Assembly (NCBI RefSeq): GCF_900142415.1
Contig: NZ_FRAU01000009.1
Coordinates: forward strand, 62,001-126,000
Direction of reading: 5' to 3'
Source: Rhodothermus profundi
GTDB taxonomy: Bacteria; Bacteroidota; Rhodothermia; Rhodothermales; Rhodothermaceae
DNA: 64,000 bases
Shown piece after piece: positions 1 to 10,338 of the stretch (positions within the stretch are counted from its first letter, which is position 1; every line of letters starts with the position of its first letter). A program made the position numbers and the translations under genes. The notes beneath the pieces were generated by a model that had not been told where the DNA came from, ran no database searches, and saw only the letters and a program-made list of their open reading frames with translations.

Positions 1-1
1 C

Positions 2-133
2 GTAGTCCGCGCACCCTATCTGCTTGTTACAAATGGGCAGGTGCACTATGCCTGGCGTATTGATTCTGCGCGCCATACCATGACTCCCCTGACCCATCTT
101 CCTTCGTTTGCGGAGATGATACGCAGGATGTAG
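2..133 (+). CDS. C-terminal end of an HsdR_N-like protein (partial)
   Basis: The open frame enters from the left edge and stops with TAG at 131-133, leaving 43 residues. It contains PYLLVTNGQVHYAWRID followed by LPSFAEM. This resembles the end of the short type I restriction enzyme R N-terminal (HSDR_N_2) proteins common in Bacteroidota, which have a nuclease-like fold but no helicase. No catalytic residues fall inside the window, so the family call rests on the tail motif only. It converges on ftsK. Confidence 0.5.
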   Translation, partial: VVRAPYLLVTNGQVHYAWRIDSARHTMTPLTHLPSFAEMIRRM

Positions 134-181
134 CCAGCCAGCTGATGCGCCTTCTGAAGTCTTCTAGAGGTAGGGGACAAA

Positions 182-212
182 AGGAGCGGCCCTGAACGTT
201 GATGCCGCTCCT
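182..212 (-). terminator. Intrinsic terminator of ftsK (possibly bidirectional)
   Basis: A 9-bp perfect stem (AGGAGCGGC / GCCGCTCCT) encloses a 13-nt loop. Read on the minus strand it is followed by TTTTG, so it suits the end of the ftsK transcript. It also lies 49 bases beyond the HsdR_N-like stop codon and could serve that gene from the other side. The bases between it and ftsK hold no other gene I can see. Confidence 0.6.
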
Positions 213-323
213 GCTCTGGTCTTGTTCTGTTGGGAAGTGCGGGGGGCCTCCCCGGGGGAATGCCGGCAAATGGTGGGAGGAAGGAGCTGTTCGGTAGGCA
301 GGGATTGCAGGAGCGCTGGCGAA

Positions 324-2789
324 TCAGGAAGGGGAGCGGAGCGTGCGAAGCAGTTCGTCAAGCTCAGCTTCGGTCTGCACGAGCACGCGGCGGGCTTTGG
401 AGCCTTCAAACGGGCCTACAATGCCGGCGGCTTCGAGCTGGTCCACAATCCGCGCGGCCCGCGTGTAACCAATAGAGAGCTTGCGCTGGAGCAGCGAGAC
501 CGATCCCTGCTGGCTGCGGACGATTATGCGGGCCGCTTCCTCAAAGAGTTCATCGTAGCTGTCGCCACTTCCGTTGCCGCCCACTTCATCGCTTTGCTCG
601 TCTTCGAGACCGGGCAGCAAATAGGGACCGGGGCCTGGCTGCTCGGCAATAAAGCGTGTGACGCGTTCTACCTCGTCAATTGAGACAAAGGGACCCTGCA
701 GCCGTACCAGGTGGCTACCCATCATGAAGAGCATGTCGCCATTTCCTACCAGGCCTTCGGCTCCGTTCTGGTCGATAATGGTGCGGGAGTCCACCTTGGT
801 GGCTACTTGATAGGCAATGCGGGCAGGAAAGTTCGCTTTAATCAGCCCTGTGATGACGTCGACCGAAGGACGCTGCGTGGCTAGTACCAGATGAATGCCG
901 ACGGCACGAGCCATCTGAGCCAGGCGAGCGATAGGACCTTCGATGTCTTTGCCCGCTGTCATCATGAGATCGGCCAGTTCGTCGATGATCACAACGATGT
1001 AAGGCAGGTGACGATGTCCTTCTTCCGGAGAAAGGGCACCTTCCTGGAGGCGACGGTTGTAATCTTTTATGCTTCGCACGCCAGCCTTAGCGAGCAGGTC
1101 GTAGCGTTGCTCCATTTCGCGCTCGCAGCTTTTCAGGACGGCCAGCGCCTGCGCACAGTCAGTGATGATCGGGTCTTCAGCGTTTTCTGGAAGTGCCAGA
1201 AAGTGATCGACCACGGTCGCGTATTGCTGCAGTTCAATTTTCTTAGGGTCGATCATCACGAATTTGAGGTTGGCCGGGTGGCAGGCGTAGAGCAGCCCGG
1301 TGATGAGGGCATTCAGACCTACCGATTTGCCCGAGCCTGTTGAACCCGCTATGAGCAGGTGAGGCAAGCGGGTCAGGTCCTGCAGAAACACTTCTCCTTC
1401 GATCGTCTTGCCCAGGGCAATGGGCAGTTCCATCTGCGCATCCCGGAAGCGGGCCGTGCCAATTACGTCACGAATGCGGACCAGCTCGCGGTGTCGGTTG
1501 GGAATTTCCACGCCAATGGCCGACTTGCCCGGGATAGGAGCAATCATGCGGATGCCAGGAGCGGCAAGGGCCATGGCAAGGTCGTCTTCCAGCGCCGTGA
1601 TTTTGCTGATCTTGACGCCGGGTGCAGGGGTTAACTCGTAAAGCGTGACGGTCGGTCCGACGATCGCATTGATTGAAGTGATTTCGATATTATAGGTGGC
1701 CAGCTTGTCCAGCAGGATGCGTTTGTTTTCTTCCAGTTCCTCGTAATCGATGCGGCGTTCGTGCGTTTCGGCTTCGTCGAGCAGATCAATGGGCGGTGGG
1801 GTGTACGGGGGGAGTGTAGCAGTAGCGGGAAGTGCTGCAGGGCGTTCGATGTGGTCGGCGCGTTCTTCCTTGATGCCCTGGCGGACGACCAGTTCAGGTT
1901 GGCGAGGAGCTGGAGGAGCGGAGGGCGGTGCGTCATGCATCAAGTTGCGCAGCAGTTCATGCCGCGGCACAGCTTCTTCTGAGGGAGTACTGTCTGTGAT
2001 GGCTGGTGTGGGACGAGGTTCAGGAGTGGGGGGAGCAGGTGAGGAGGAAGCCCGGGATGGTGGAGTGTTTGGGCGGTGCGGACGTTGGGAGCTTCCTGCG
2101 CGTTCGCGACGGCGTTCGGTCTGGCGTTGCCGCCAGCTTTTCCATCGACGGCGCACACTTTCTTGCAGGCTAGCCAGCAGGCGTTCTAGCCGGTCGAACG
2201 AGCGCTGAAGGTCATGGTCAATGAGCAGCAACGTGGTGGAGACCAGACCGAGTAGTAGCAGCCCCAGCGCTCCGACGGAGCCGAAGACCTGCGTCATCCA
2301 GCCGGCCAGGGCCAGTCCCAGATCACCGGACCAGGTATGGAGATCGGTGTTGAAAACCACGCCAATCCACCCGAAACTGGCGGCCAGTAAGGGCACCAGG
2401 AGCAACAGAAGGCTCGTAAACAAAGGTAGGGCGCGCGGGCGTCGGCCGCGAAAAATGGTATAACCCCAGGCGACCAATAGACCTGTGAGCAGCACCGAAG
2501 CATAGCCAAACAGCCGCGCCACCAACAGGTAAGCCAGCGCCGCTCCTACCAGTCCCAGCGCATTTTCTGCGCGATTGTTGCCTGGATCCAGCGCAGCTTG
2601 AAGCGAGAAATGCCGGGCGAGCGCATTGTCAGAAGGCTGATAGGTTACAAGCGCCAGGGTGAGAAGCACCCCGAGCACCATGAGCGTCAGCCCCAGAATT
2701 TCGCGCCGACGAGCCGGTGAAATAGCTGGAGCCGCTTCGGTCGTCGTTTTACGTGCGCTGCGCCGACGCCTGGACGTTTTAGTGGCCAT
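324..2789 (-). CDS. ftsK: DNA translocase FtsK/SpoIIIE family
   Basis: This 821-residue protein pumps chromosomal DNA through the closing septum so that the dimer-resolution site can be processed and sister chromosomes separated. The N-terminus has about four membrane segments (residues 30-190). A low-complexity Pro/Arg linker follows (about 215-340). The RecA-like motor has Walker A GSTGSGKS near 482-489, Walker B VVIIDELADLMM, and the LATQRPSVDVITG motif typical of FtsK. The C-terminal winged-helix gamma domain (about 755-815, LLQRKLSIGYTRAARIVDQLE) reads KOPS-type sequences. The length is normal. The ATG at 2789 puts a basic segment before the first membrane helix. It is the last gene of a leftward run and ends at a terminator. 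Confidence 0.97.
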   Translation of the reverse strand: MATKTSRRRRSARKTTTEAAPAISPARRREILGLTLMVLGVLLTLALVTYQPSDNALARHFSLQAALDPGNNRAENALGLVGAALAYLLVARLFGYASVLLTGLLVAWGYTIFRGRRPRALPLFTSLLLLLVPLLAASFGWIGVVFNTDLHTWSGDLGLALAGWMTQVFGSVGALGLLLLGLVSTTLLLIDHDLQRSFDRLERLLASLQESVRRRWKSWRQRQTERRRERAGSSQRPHRPNTPPSRASSSPAPPTPEPRPTPAITDSTPSEEAVPRHELLRNLMHDAPPSAPPAPRQPELVVRQGIKEERADHIERPAALPATATLPPYTPPPIDLLDEAETHERRIDYEELEENKRILLDKLATYNIEITSINAIVGPTVTLYELTPAPGVKISKITALEDDLAMALAAPGIRMIAPIPGKSAIGVEIPNRHRELVRIRDVIGTARFRDAQMELPIALGKTIEGEVFLQDLTRLPHLLIAGSTGSGKSVGLNALITGLLYACHPANLKFVMIDPKKIELQQYATVVDHFLALPENAEDPIITDCAQALAVLKSCEREMEQRYDLLAKAGVRSIKDYNRRLQEGALSPEEGHRHLPYIVVIIDELADLMMTAGKDIEGPIARLAQMARAVGIHLVLATQRPSVDVITGLIKANFPARIAYQVATKVDSRTIIDQNGAEGLVGNGDMLFMMGSHLVRLQGPFVSIDEVERVTRFIAEQPGPGPYLLPGLEDEQSDEVGGNGSGDSYDELFEEAARIIVRSQQGSVSLLQRKLSIGYTRAARIVDQLEAAGIVGPFEGSKARRVLVQTEAELDELLRTLRSPS

Positions 2790-2841
2790 GCCTTAAAGAT
2801 ACAACTCCCTACCGCGCCACGCCAGCATCTGTACGCCGGTA

Positions 2842-3591
2842 TCAGCTCGCGGATTCGGAGGGCTTTTGTTGTTTGTGTACTACGAGGCGATTTTCTCGGT
2901 AATAGGGTAGCACCGAACAGACGTCCAGTTGCAGGCAGTACTCCACGTCCGCGCCGTAGCCTTTTGCACTGAGCCAGCGGGCATGGTTGCTATGGCGCAG
3001 CGCGTGTGCCAGCCGATCTCGGTCGTGCAGATACTGGGTCAGTGCGATGTGGGCGGCGTCACTAACGTGTTCAGGTTCCTGGCCTTCCCAGAGGCGATAG
3101 AGGATCAGGCCGGCGCAGAGCGTATCGTCTAGCGCAACCCGGTTATTGCGGCCCGCGCAGATAATCGTAACATCCAGTTTCGCTTTTCGGATAAATTGGA
3201 CAACCTGGTCTGCGTTCAGAAAGCTGCCAATTACCAGGTGCTGTGCGCTGCGGGCGTTCCAGATGGTACGTGTGCCATTTGTTGTGTTCAGAATGATTGT
3301 TTTGCCCTGGACTACGTCCGGCGTGTATTCCAACGGTGAATTGCCCAGGTGATAGCCGTCGATGCGATCGCCGTCGCGTTCGCCTCCCAGCAGATAGGTA
3401 CTGGGGTCTAGGTTCATGGCGATCTTGCCCGCCTGGTCCATATCGGCTACGGGAATGACGGCGCGCGCGCCATTTGCCAGGGCTGTGATAATGGTCGAAG
3501 AAGCCCGCAGCACGTCGATCACCACGACGGTGCGCCCTTCGACATCTTCTTCGCCGACCTGATGACCGGTCAGAAAAACCTCTACGTTCAT
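2842..3591 (-). CDS. comB: 2-phosphosulfolactate phosphatase family protein
   Basis: The ComB family removes phosphate from 2-phosphosulfolactate to give sulfolactate, a Mg-dependent step first known from coenzyme M synthesis. Family landmarks are visible: TVVVIDVLRASSTI near the start, LLGGERDGDRIDGYHLGNSP in the middle, NTTNGTRTI, and CAGRNNRVALDDTLCAG. I chose the ATG at 3591 (249 residues, MNVEVFLTGH) because the frame continues 28 codons upstream without family similarity. The gene lies between gcvT and ftsK. No ComA or ComC partner is in the window, so the physiological substrate here is unknown. It may feed sulfonate or sulfonolipid metabolism, which is inference. Confidence 0.85.
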   Translation of the reverse strand: MNVEVFLTGHQVGEEDVEGRTVVVIDVLRASSTIITALANGARAVIPVADMDQAGKIAMNLDPSTYLLGGERDGDRIDGYHLGNSPLEYTPDVVQGKTIILNTTNGTRTIWNARSAQHLVIGSFLNADQVVQFIRKAKLDVTIICAGRNNRVALDDTLCAGLILYRLWEGQEPEHVSDAAHIALTQYLHDRDRLAHALRHSNHARWLSAKGYGADVEYCLQLDVCSVLPYYRENRLVVHKQQKPSESAS

Positions 3592-3699
3592 CGCAATCGG
3601 GGTTTCCTGCGCTGCGCTCGGTCTTTTCGGGCTTCGGTCTGAATGGCGTGAGACGTAAAAGTTACGACAGCGCACCGGAGTCGTCGGCCTACAGGGTTG

Positions 3700-4827
3700 T
3701 TATTTTTTGTGAAGCTTGACGAACGGTGGTTTATGCACGTGGGCTGGTAGAATCTGGCGTCTGATCTGTACGCCAAGCGGTTGTCCCGGCTCGGTGTAGG
3801 CGGGTTGGTTGGGAACGTATCCCAGGGCAATACCCTGTTGCAAAACAGGAGAGAGACTGCCGCTGGTTACCTGGCCGATAGGGGTTTCGGTAGCATCAAC
3901 GATGGGGTAACCTGCGCGGGGAATCCCCCGTGCCTCCAGAACAAGCCCGATCAAGCGCCGTGCTGGTCCGGCTTCCTTAATGCGCAGCAATGCTTCGCGG
4001 CCAATAAAATGTCCCTTATCGAATTTAACGACCCAGCTTAATCCGGCCTCCAGCGGATTGGTGGATTCATCCAGTTCGTTCCCATAAAGGCAGTAGCCGG
4101 CTTCCAGCCGGAGCGTGTCGCGGGCGCCCAGGCCGGCTGGCTTCAGGCCATGCGCCTGGCCTACTTCGAGCAGGGCATCCCAGACGTTAGCGGCTTCGTC
4201 GGCGTAGCAGTAGATTTCCAGGCCTGGCTCACCGGTGTAGCCTGTGTGTGAGAGGACGGCCCAGCGACATCCCAGAAAGGTGCCGGGTTCCATGACCCGA
4301 AAATGGTAGTAGCGGGGGTTGTCCGGGGACAGATCGGGCACAAAGTGCCGGGCAATCGTAAAGGCGGCCGGTCCCTGCAGTGCCAACAGGGCGATTTCGT
4401 CTGAGCGATTTTCTAGCTGGGCTCCCATGGAGTTGTGCTCCTGCATCCAGGCAAAGTCTTTTTCAATGTTGGCTGCGTTAACGACCAGCAGGTACGTCTC
4501 CGCGTCGAAGCGGTAGACCAGCAGATCGTCCACAACGCCGCCCTCAGGTGTGCACATGACAGTGTAAAGCGCCCGGCCGTCGTAGAGCCGGCTGGCATCG
4601 TTTGTGATAAGCTGTTGCACGAATTCAAAGGCGCGGGGGCCTCGGACGAAAATCTCTCCCATGTGGGACACGTCAAACAGGCCGGCTGCCTGGCGGACGG
4701 CCAGGTGTTCGTCAATGATACTGGTGTACTGCACCGGCATTTCGAAGCCGCCAAAGCGCATCATGCGAGCACCCAGGGCCATATGCCGGTCGTAGAGAGG
4801 CGTGCGTTTTTGCATGGTTTCAGCCAT
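3700..4827 (-). CDS. gcvT: Aminomethyltransferase (glycine cleavage T protein)
   Basis: The T protein moves the aminomethyl carbon from the lipoylated H protein to tetrahydrofolate and releases ammonia. The 375-residue length is usual. The N-terminus KRTPLYDRHMALGARMMRFGGFEMPVQY, broken here by family-typical FDVSHMGEI at about residue 50, is diagnostic. The folate-binding region has LALQGP and TGYTGEPGLEIY, and the C-terminal barrel has the RLIGLVLEARGIPRAGYPI region. The H and P proteins are not in the window. The gene is 30 bases downstream of tyrA and 108 bases upstream of comB on the same strand, so co-transcription is likely. Confidence 0.96.
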   Translation of the reverse strand: MAETMQKRTPLYDRHMALGARMMRFGGFEMPVQYTSIIDEHLAVRQAAGLFDVSHMGEIFVRGPRAFEFVQQLITNDASRLYDGRALYTVMCTPEGGVVDDLLVYRFDAETYLLVVNAANIEKDFAWMQEHNSMGAQLENRSDEIALLALQGPAAFTIARHFVPDLSPDNPRYYHFRVMEPGTFLGCRWAVLSHTGYTGEPGLEIYCYADEAANVWDALLEVGQAHGLKPAGLGARDTLRLEAGYCLYGNELDESTNPLEAGLSWVVKFDKGHFIGREALLRIKEAGPARRLIGLVLEARGIPRAGYPIVDATETPIGQVTSGSLSPVLQQGIALGYVPNQPAYTEPGQPLGVQIRRQILPAHVHKPPFVKLHKK

Positions 4828-4857
4828 AATTGCATCGATGGTTGGTTTTTTGACGGC

Positions 4858-5976
4858 TTATCTTTCATTGTCAGGACGGAAGGCTTCAATGCCAGCTTGC
4901 CGGAGCACCTGGCAGGCCTGATCGGCATCGGCTTCGGTGGCAAAGCCCAGGCGGAATGTACCGCCCATGCCTTCGCGGATTTTTAGCAGTTCGATATCCT
5001 GAATATTGAGTCCGGCTTCATAGAGGGCGCGCGTGATTCGGTAGAGTGCGCCGGGGCGATCCTCGATGCGGACAAACAGATCAGCCAGGGGATGTAGAAA
5101 GCCTTTGGTATCACGAGGGATGCGGGCGCGCGTCTGACGGGCCTGTTCAAAGGCCTGTTGGAGTGCCTGCTCATCTTCTTCGATGAGGCGGTTGCGCAGG
5201 CGCTGCAGGTTGGCAGCAAAATGGCCGAGCGTGTCGAGTAGGGGGCCTTCGTTGGCAAAGAGCACGTCGCGCCACAGGTCAAAGGGAGAGGAAGCGATGC
5301 GGGTCATGTCCCGAAAGCCGCCGGCTGCCAGTTGCAGGAACGTGTCGTCGCCCTTGCTCCGTTCTGCGGCGGTGTTGACAAGCAGGACGGCCAGCAGTTG
5401 AGGAAGGTGGCTAACGGTAGCTGCAATGGCGTCATGGCGCTCGGCGTCGAGCAGGAGCACGCGAGCGCCCAGGAGACGGATCAACTCCAGCAGGTCGCCG
5501 TGCGCTTGCTGCAGGGTTTCAGCCGAGAGGGTGGGTGGGGGGCACAGCACGTAGGTAGCATTCTCGAACAGAAACGGATCGGCATGAGCCAGACCGCGTC
5601 GTTCCGAGCCTGCCATTGGATGGCCCCCGATGAACGTGACGGTGTCTGGCAACGTAGCCCGGGCATGCGCCATAATAGGACGCTTGACGCCGCAGACGTC
5701 GGTTACGCGGGTGCCTGGCTTAAGGTGGGGCCCAATTTCTTCCAGCAAATACAGAATGCCACGTACGGGTGCTGCTAGTACGACCAGGTCAGCTTCTGCG
5801 ACTGCGTCGGCTATGTCTTCTGCGGTCGCATCCACCACGCCAAGATCGCGCGCCTGGGCCAACACCTCGCGTCGGTCAAAAGCAGTCAGATGCAGCTCAG
5901 GGCGCGCTCGCTTCCAGGCCATTGCCAGGGACCCGCCGATCAGACCCAGGCCGCAGATGGTGATCCGCTCGATCAT
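4858..5976 (-). CDS. tyrA: Prephenate dehydrogenase with ACT domain
   Basis: The enzyme oxidatively decarboxylates prephenate on the way to tyrosine. The NAD-binding motif GLGLIGGS is at residues 9-16. The family signature GGHPMAGSERRG lies near residue 145 and a helical dimerisation domain follows. The C-terminal 75 residues (from about 297, VRIEDRPGALYRITRALYEAG) form an ACT domain, expected to give tyrosine feedback control. The total of 372 residues fits the dehydrogenase-plus-ACT architecture. It starts 3 bases downstream of the amidinotransferase-fold gene stop, so the two are almost certainly one transcript. No chorismate mutase domain is present. Confidence 0.93.
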   Translation of the reverse strand: MIERITICGLGLIGGSLAMAWKRARPELHLTAFDRREVLAQARDLGVVDATAEDIADAVAEADLVVLAAPVRGILYLLEEIGPHLKPGTRVTDVCGVKRPIMAHARATLPDTVTFIGGHPMAGSERRGLAHADPFLFENATYVLCPPPTLSAETLQQAHGDLLELIRLLGARVLLLDAERHDAIAATVSHLPQLLAVLLVNTAAERSKGDDTFLQLAAGGFRDMTRIASSPFDLWRDVLFANEGPLLDTLGHFAANLQRLRNRLIEEDEQALQQAFEQARQTRARIPRDTKGFLHPLADLFVRIEDRPGALYRITRALYEAGLNIQDIELLKIREGMGGTFRLGFATEADADQACQVLRQAGIEAFRPDNER

Positions 5977-5979
5977 TGC

Positions 5980-6870
5980 TCAGAAGAACATCAGTTTCAT
6001 GCAAAAGACAGAACCGCCAGACTTTAAAAATTCACTGGTTTCCAGTTCAATAGGTTCGAAACCTGCTGCGCGGAGCCGCGCAATAGTTTCGGTGCAACCT
6101 CGCTGGATCAATACATGACGGCCATCCGGGCAGTGGGCGTTGCAGGCCAAGAGTTCACGAGCTTCGCGCTCAGGCACTTCGATTAGATGGGGGATCAGGC
6201 GATGCAGCAGGGCGCGGCCTTCGTCGTCGAAAGCGGCCGGCACGTAGAGTGCGGTGCCTGCGTCCAGCAGGCTCAGACAAGTGTCCAGGTGGTAAAAGTC
6301 TGGATCGGTTAGATGGAGCGTAATCACGCGGACGCCCAGCGTTTGCGCCAGCCATTCGTAGACGGCCGGATCGGTTCGAAAGCCGTATCCTCCCCAGAGG
6401 AGGGCGTGGCCGGGGTGCCAGAGCGCATCTCCCATGCCCTCAAAGCTCCCTGGCACGTCCTCTGGAATAGAGCGTAGCGTATAGCCCTGGGCTTCAAAGA
6501 AGCGGGCAAGGTAAGGTACCTCAGCGCGGCGCTGGGGGGCGTGCATCCGGCTCAGCACGACGCCGCGCTGGCCGTTTTCTTGCAGAAAGGGAAGGGTCTG
6601 GTTGGCGCAAAACACCATGTCAGGTAAGCCAGGCGCCCCTTCCAGCACGTGCACGTCAAAGCCAAGCTTCTGGTAGGTGTCGCGCAAGGCTTCCCATTGC
6701 TGACGGGCGAGGGTGCGGTCTATTTGCCCGACGTGTCCTTCCATGTGCGGGTTGATCACATAGACCACGTCGAAGTGATCAGGGGTTACCATGAGCACGC
6801 GCCGGGGCAGGGGCATGGGCGGTGTCGTTTCAATTGTGAAGTCGAGCTGGTCGGCTTTCAGATAGCGCAT
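5980..6870 (-). CDS. Amidinotransferase-fold hydrolase (arginine dihydrolase / DDAH-like)
   Basis: This 296-residue protein has the five-bladed fold of guanidino-group hydrolases. The catalytic Cys is C290 in SGGSVFC near the C-terminus and the catalytic His is H194 in DFYHLDTCLSLL. The first substrate loop reads PDMVFCANQT with Asn at 90. Dimethylarginine hydrolases and arginine deiminases usually carry Asp in this loop, while arginine dihydrolases carry Asn, so conversion of arginine to ornithine is a real possibility (inference). Likely substrates are arginine or a related guanidine; the sequence alone does not settle it. It heads the leftward group with tyrA, gcvT and comB. Confidence 0.75.
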   Translation of the reverse strand: MRYLKADQLDFTIETTPPMPLPRRVLMVTPDHFDVVYVINPHMEGHVGQIDRTLARQQWEALRDTYQKLGFDVHVLEGAPGLPDMVFCANQTLPFLQENGQRGVVLSRMHAPQRRAEVPYLARFFEAQGYTLRSIPEDVPGSFEGMGDALWHPGHALLWGGYGFRTDPAVYEWLAQTLGVRVITLHLTDPDFYHLDTCLSLLDAGTALYVPAAFDDEGRALLHRLIPHLIEVPEREARELLACNAHCPDGRHVLIQRGCTETIARLRAAGFEPIELETSEFLKSGGSVFCMKLMFF

Positions 6871-7008
6871 GACACTTTGCCTTTCTGATGGTTGGCGAAG
6901 TAGCTGGGCTAAAAGTTACAGCCTGAATCCAGCCTGCAGATAATTCAGGGAAGACTGTTTGCGGCATCCGCCAGCGTACACGTATCCCCTGGAAGGGCTT
7001 CCGTACGA

Positions 7009-7035
7009 AAAGCCCGACCTCTGGAATCGGGCTTT
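7009..7035 (-). terminator. Intrinsic terminator of pgk
   Basis: A 9-bp stem, AAAGCCCGA / TCGGGCTTT, has a 9-nt loop. On the minus strand it is followed by TTTTCG. It lies about 20 bases past the pgk stop codon, which separates the pgk transcript from the amidinotransferase gene downstream. Confidence 0.8.
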
Positions 7036-7055
7036 CCTGAAACGCTTCAGGAAAG

Positions 7056-8273
7056 TTATGGCTTGTCGGTTAGCGCTGCCAGGCCCGGCAACGTTTTGCC
7101 TTCCAGGAATTCTAACATGGCACCGCCACCTGTCGAGACATGGCTGACGCGGTCTGCGTAGCCAGCCTGCGTGATGGCGGCCACCGAGTCGCCGCCGCCT
7201 ACCACGGTCAGGGCGCCTCGGTCGGTAGCCTCCGCCAGCGCCTCAGCGATAGCAAAGGTGCCCTGGGCAAAGTTGGACATTTCAAAGACCCCCATGGGGC
7301 CATTCCAGACTACTGTGCGCGCCTGTAGGATTTCTTCGCGGTAGCGCGCGATCGTCTTGGGACCAATGTCTAAGCCCATGAGGCCTTCGGGAATGTCTCT
7401 TTCGACAACCTGCCTGGGGGCGTCGTTGGAAAATTCAGGGGCCACCACGTGATCGACGGGGAGCATCATTTTACCGGCTGCTGTTTCGTAGAGCGTTCGG
7501 GCCTCTTCCAGGCGATCTTCCTCTACGCGCGAGGCGCCTACCCCGTGGCCCAGAGCTTTGAGGAAGGTATAACTCATGGCGCCTCCAATGAGCAGCCGAT
7601 CAACACGGGGTAGCAGGTTTTTAATCACCCCGATCTTATCAGAGACCTTGGCACCCCCCAGAATTGCCACGAAGGGGTGCTCAGGATGGTCCAGCAGGCG
7701 ACTCAGATATTCCACTTCGCGCTTCATCAGATAGCCCATAGCCGCCTGCCTGACATAGTGCGCAACGCCCTCGGTGGAAGCGTGAGCGCGATGGGCCGAC
7801 CCAAAGGCATCGTTGATGTATACATCGGCCAGTTCGGCCAATTGACGGGCCAGTTCCGGATCGTTTTTCGTCTCACCGGGATGGAAGCGTGTGTTTTCGA
7901 GCAGAAGTACGCCGCCCTCTGGCATGCTGTGAATGGCCTGGCGAACGGCCTCTCCCACAATATTGCTCACGAAGCGGACGCGCACGCCCAGCAGCTCTTC
8001 GAGGCGGCGGGCTACCGGCGCCAGGCTGTATTTAGGGTCGGGTTTGCCCTTGGGGCGACCCAGGTGGCTCATCAAGATCGCCTTGCCGCCTGCCTGCAGG
8101 ATAGCTCGAATGGTAGGCAGGGTTTCCCGAATGCGCGTGTCGTCGGCAACGACCAGGTTGCCCTGTTCGTTTTCTTTGAGCGGCACGTTGAAATCGACGC
8201 GTACCAGCACGCGTTTGCCTTTCAGGTCGAGGTCGTCAATGGTCAGCTTGCGAAGCGTTGGCATGGCAGGCAT
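7056..8273 (-). CDS. pgk: Phosphoglycerate kinase
   Basis: The enzyme transfers phosphate between 1,3-bisphosphoglycerate and ADP in glycolysis and gluconeogenesis. The N-terminal substrate domain begins [13 protein letters not shown] and has SHLGRPKG and the basic patch around HRAHAST. The nucleotide domain has [26 protein letters not shown] and the Gly-rich end [10 protein letters not shown] start at the ATG at 8273 (405 residues); the ATG at 8264 is an equal alternative, since no strong ribosome site marks either. The frame runs further upstream across the gap terminator and is not coding there. It lies downstream of gap but behind a terminator, so it depends on read-through or its own promoter. 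Confidence 0.96.
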   Translation of the reverse strand: MPAMPTLRKLTIDDLDLKGKRVLVRVDFNVPLKENEQGNLVVADDTRIRETLPTIRAILQAGGKAILMSHLGRPKGKPDPKYSLAPVARRLEELLGVRVRFVSNIVGEAVRQAIHSMPEGGVLLLENTRFHPGETKNDPELARQLAELADVYINDAFGSAHRAHASTEGVAHYVRQAAMGYLMKREVEYLSRLLDHPEHPFVAILGGAKVSDKIGVIKNLLPRVDRLLIGGAMSYTFLKALGHGVGASRVEEDRLEEARTLYETAAGKMMLPVDHVVAPEFSNDAPRQVVERDIPEGLMGLDIGPKTIARYREEILQARTVVWNGPMGVFEMSNFAQGTFAIAEALAEATDRGALTVVGGGDSVAAITQAGYADRVSHVSTGGGAMLEFLEGKTLPGLAALTDKP

Positions 8274-8296
8274 AGGGTTTGATCGGCAAATGCATG

Positions 8297-8334
8297 AAAA
8301 AGGGAGAACGGCAGGTAGGCCTGCCCGTTCTCCC
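8297..8334 (-). terminator. Intrinsic terminator between gap and pgk
   Basis: On the minus strand the hairpin GGGAGAACGGGCAG...CTGCCGTTCTCCC (13 pairs with one bulged base) is followed by five T residues. It lies just after the gap stop codon and just before pgk, so it can end or attenuate the gap transcript and set different levels of the two glycolytic enzymes. Confidence 0.8.
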
Positions 8335-8358
8335 TGCGTCTGTCTGTGCGCAACGCGT

Positions 8359-9461
<1,103 letters not shown>

Positions 9462-9531
9462 CTACGGAATTTAACGAAAATCTGAGCAAAACACGTGTTA
9501 TCTGATAGGGAAACGTTCTGGCAGGCCAGCG

Positions 9532-9559
9532 TTGAACCAACGTCCGTTGTTTCTATAGG
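9532..9559 (+). promoter_or_regulatory. Possible sigma-70 promoter of the TPR-ntrC-lolD operon
   Basis: TTGAAC and TATAGG are separated by 16 bases, about 50 bases upstream of the ATG at 9613. The match is moderate and was found by eye. A good ribosome site, AAGGAG, precedes the ATG by 6 bases. Confidence 0.35.
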
Positions 9560-9612
9560 GAAAGGCGACTATTTTACCACCTTCATTCTACAATCAAGCA
9601 TAAGGAGTCGAA

Positions 9613-10320
9613 ATGGCCGTTGCTTCGCGAACGGATGCGTCAAAGCGCAAAGCGCTGCGGGAAGATACGGTTGTCACGCTTTATGCCCGCTGGCTGGATT
9701 TTTACTACCGTCGTCGCAGGGAAATCTATGTGGGGGGGGCAGTCATTGTGGTGATCATTTTGGGCTTGATTGGCTATTCTTATTACCAGCAACAGCAAGA
9801 GCAGCAGGCGCAGCAACTGCTGGGCGAGGTGCTTCCGCTTTACGAGCAGGGGAAGTATCGGGAGGCGCTGGACGGGGCAGACGGCCGTTCCGGATTGCTG
9901 GAGCTGGCCCGCGCCTATGGCCATACAAATGCCGGTAATCTAGCTCGTTTCTACGCAGCCGATGCGCTGTATCGGCTGGGCGAATATGAGCAGGCGCTGG
10001 AACTATGGGCGGCTTTTGACAGCGATGATCCCATGCTAGCGGCCGCTGCGCTGGCCGGGCAGGCGGCGGTCTATGAAAACAAAGGAGAACATGAACGCGC
10101 TGCCGAGCTGTATCGACGAGCGGCGGATCGCTACGACAACCCGGTCCTGACGCCGCACTACTTGCTGCGTGCAGGACGCAACTACGAAATCGTTGGCAAT
10201 CTGGAGGCTGCCCGGCGCATGTACGAGACGCTGCGGGAGCGCTATCCAGAGGCCCTGCAGGCCACGGAGGCCGAAATCGCGCTGGCGCGCATTGCAGCGC
10301 GTGCTTCGCAGGCATCCTGA
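9613..10320 (+). CDS. Single-span membrane TPR protein (YfgM/TPR_21-like)
   Basis: The 235-residue protein starts with a charged cytoplasmic stretch, followed by one membrane helix (about residues 40-57, IYVGGAVIVVIILGLIGYS) and a Gln-rich segment. TPR-like helices rich in Ala, Tyr, Glu and Leu then run to the end (LARFYAADALYRLGEYEQAL; AGRNYEIVGNLEAARRMY). This matches the layout of YfgM-type proteins, in which a periplasmic TPR domain is anchored near the Sec translocon and chaperones exported proteins. That role is inferred from architecture only. A strong ribosome site, AAGGAG, precedes the ATG. It is the first gene of a rightward group with an NtrC-type regulator and a LolD-type ATPase. 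Confidence 0.75.
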   Translation: MAVASRTDASKRKALREDTVVTLYARWLDFYYRRRREIYVGGAVIVVIILGLIGYSYYQQQQEQQAQQLLGEVLPLYEQGKYREALDGADGRSGLLELARAYGHTNAGNLARFYAADALYRLGEYEQALELWAAFDSDDPMLAAAALAGQAAVYENKGEHERAAELYRRAADRYDNPVLTPHYLLRAGRNYEIVGNLEAARRMYETLRERYPEALQATEAEIALARIAARASQAS

Positions 10321-10338
10321 GCCGACCGATCCTTATCC

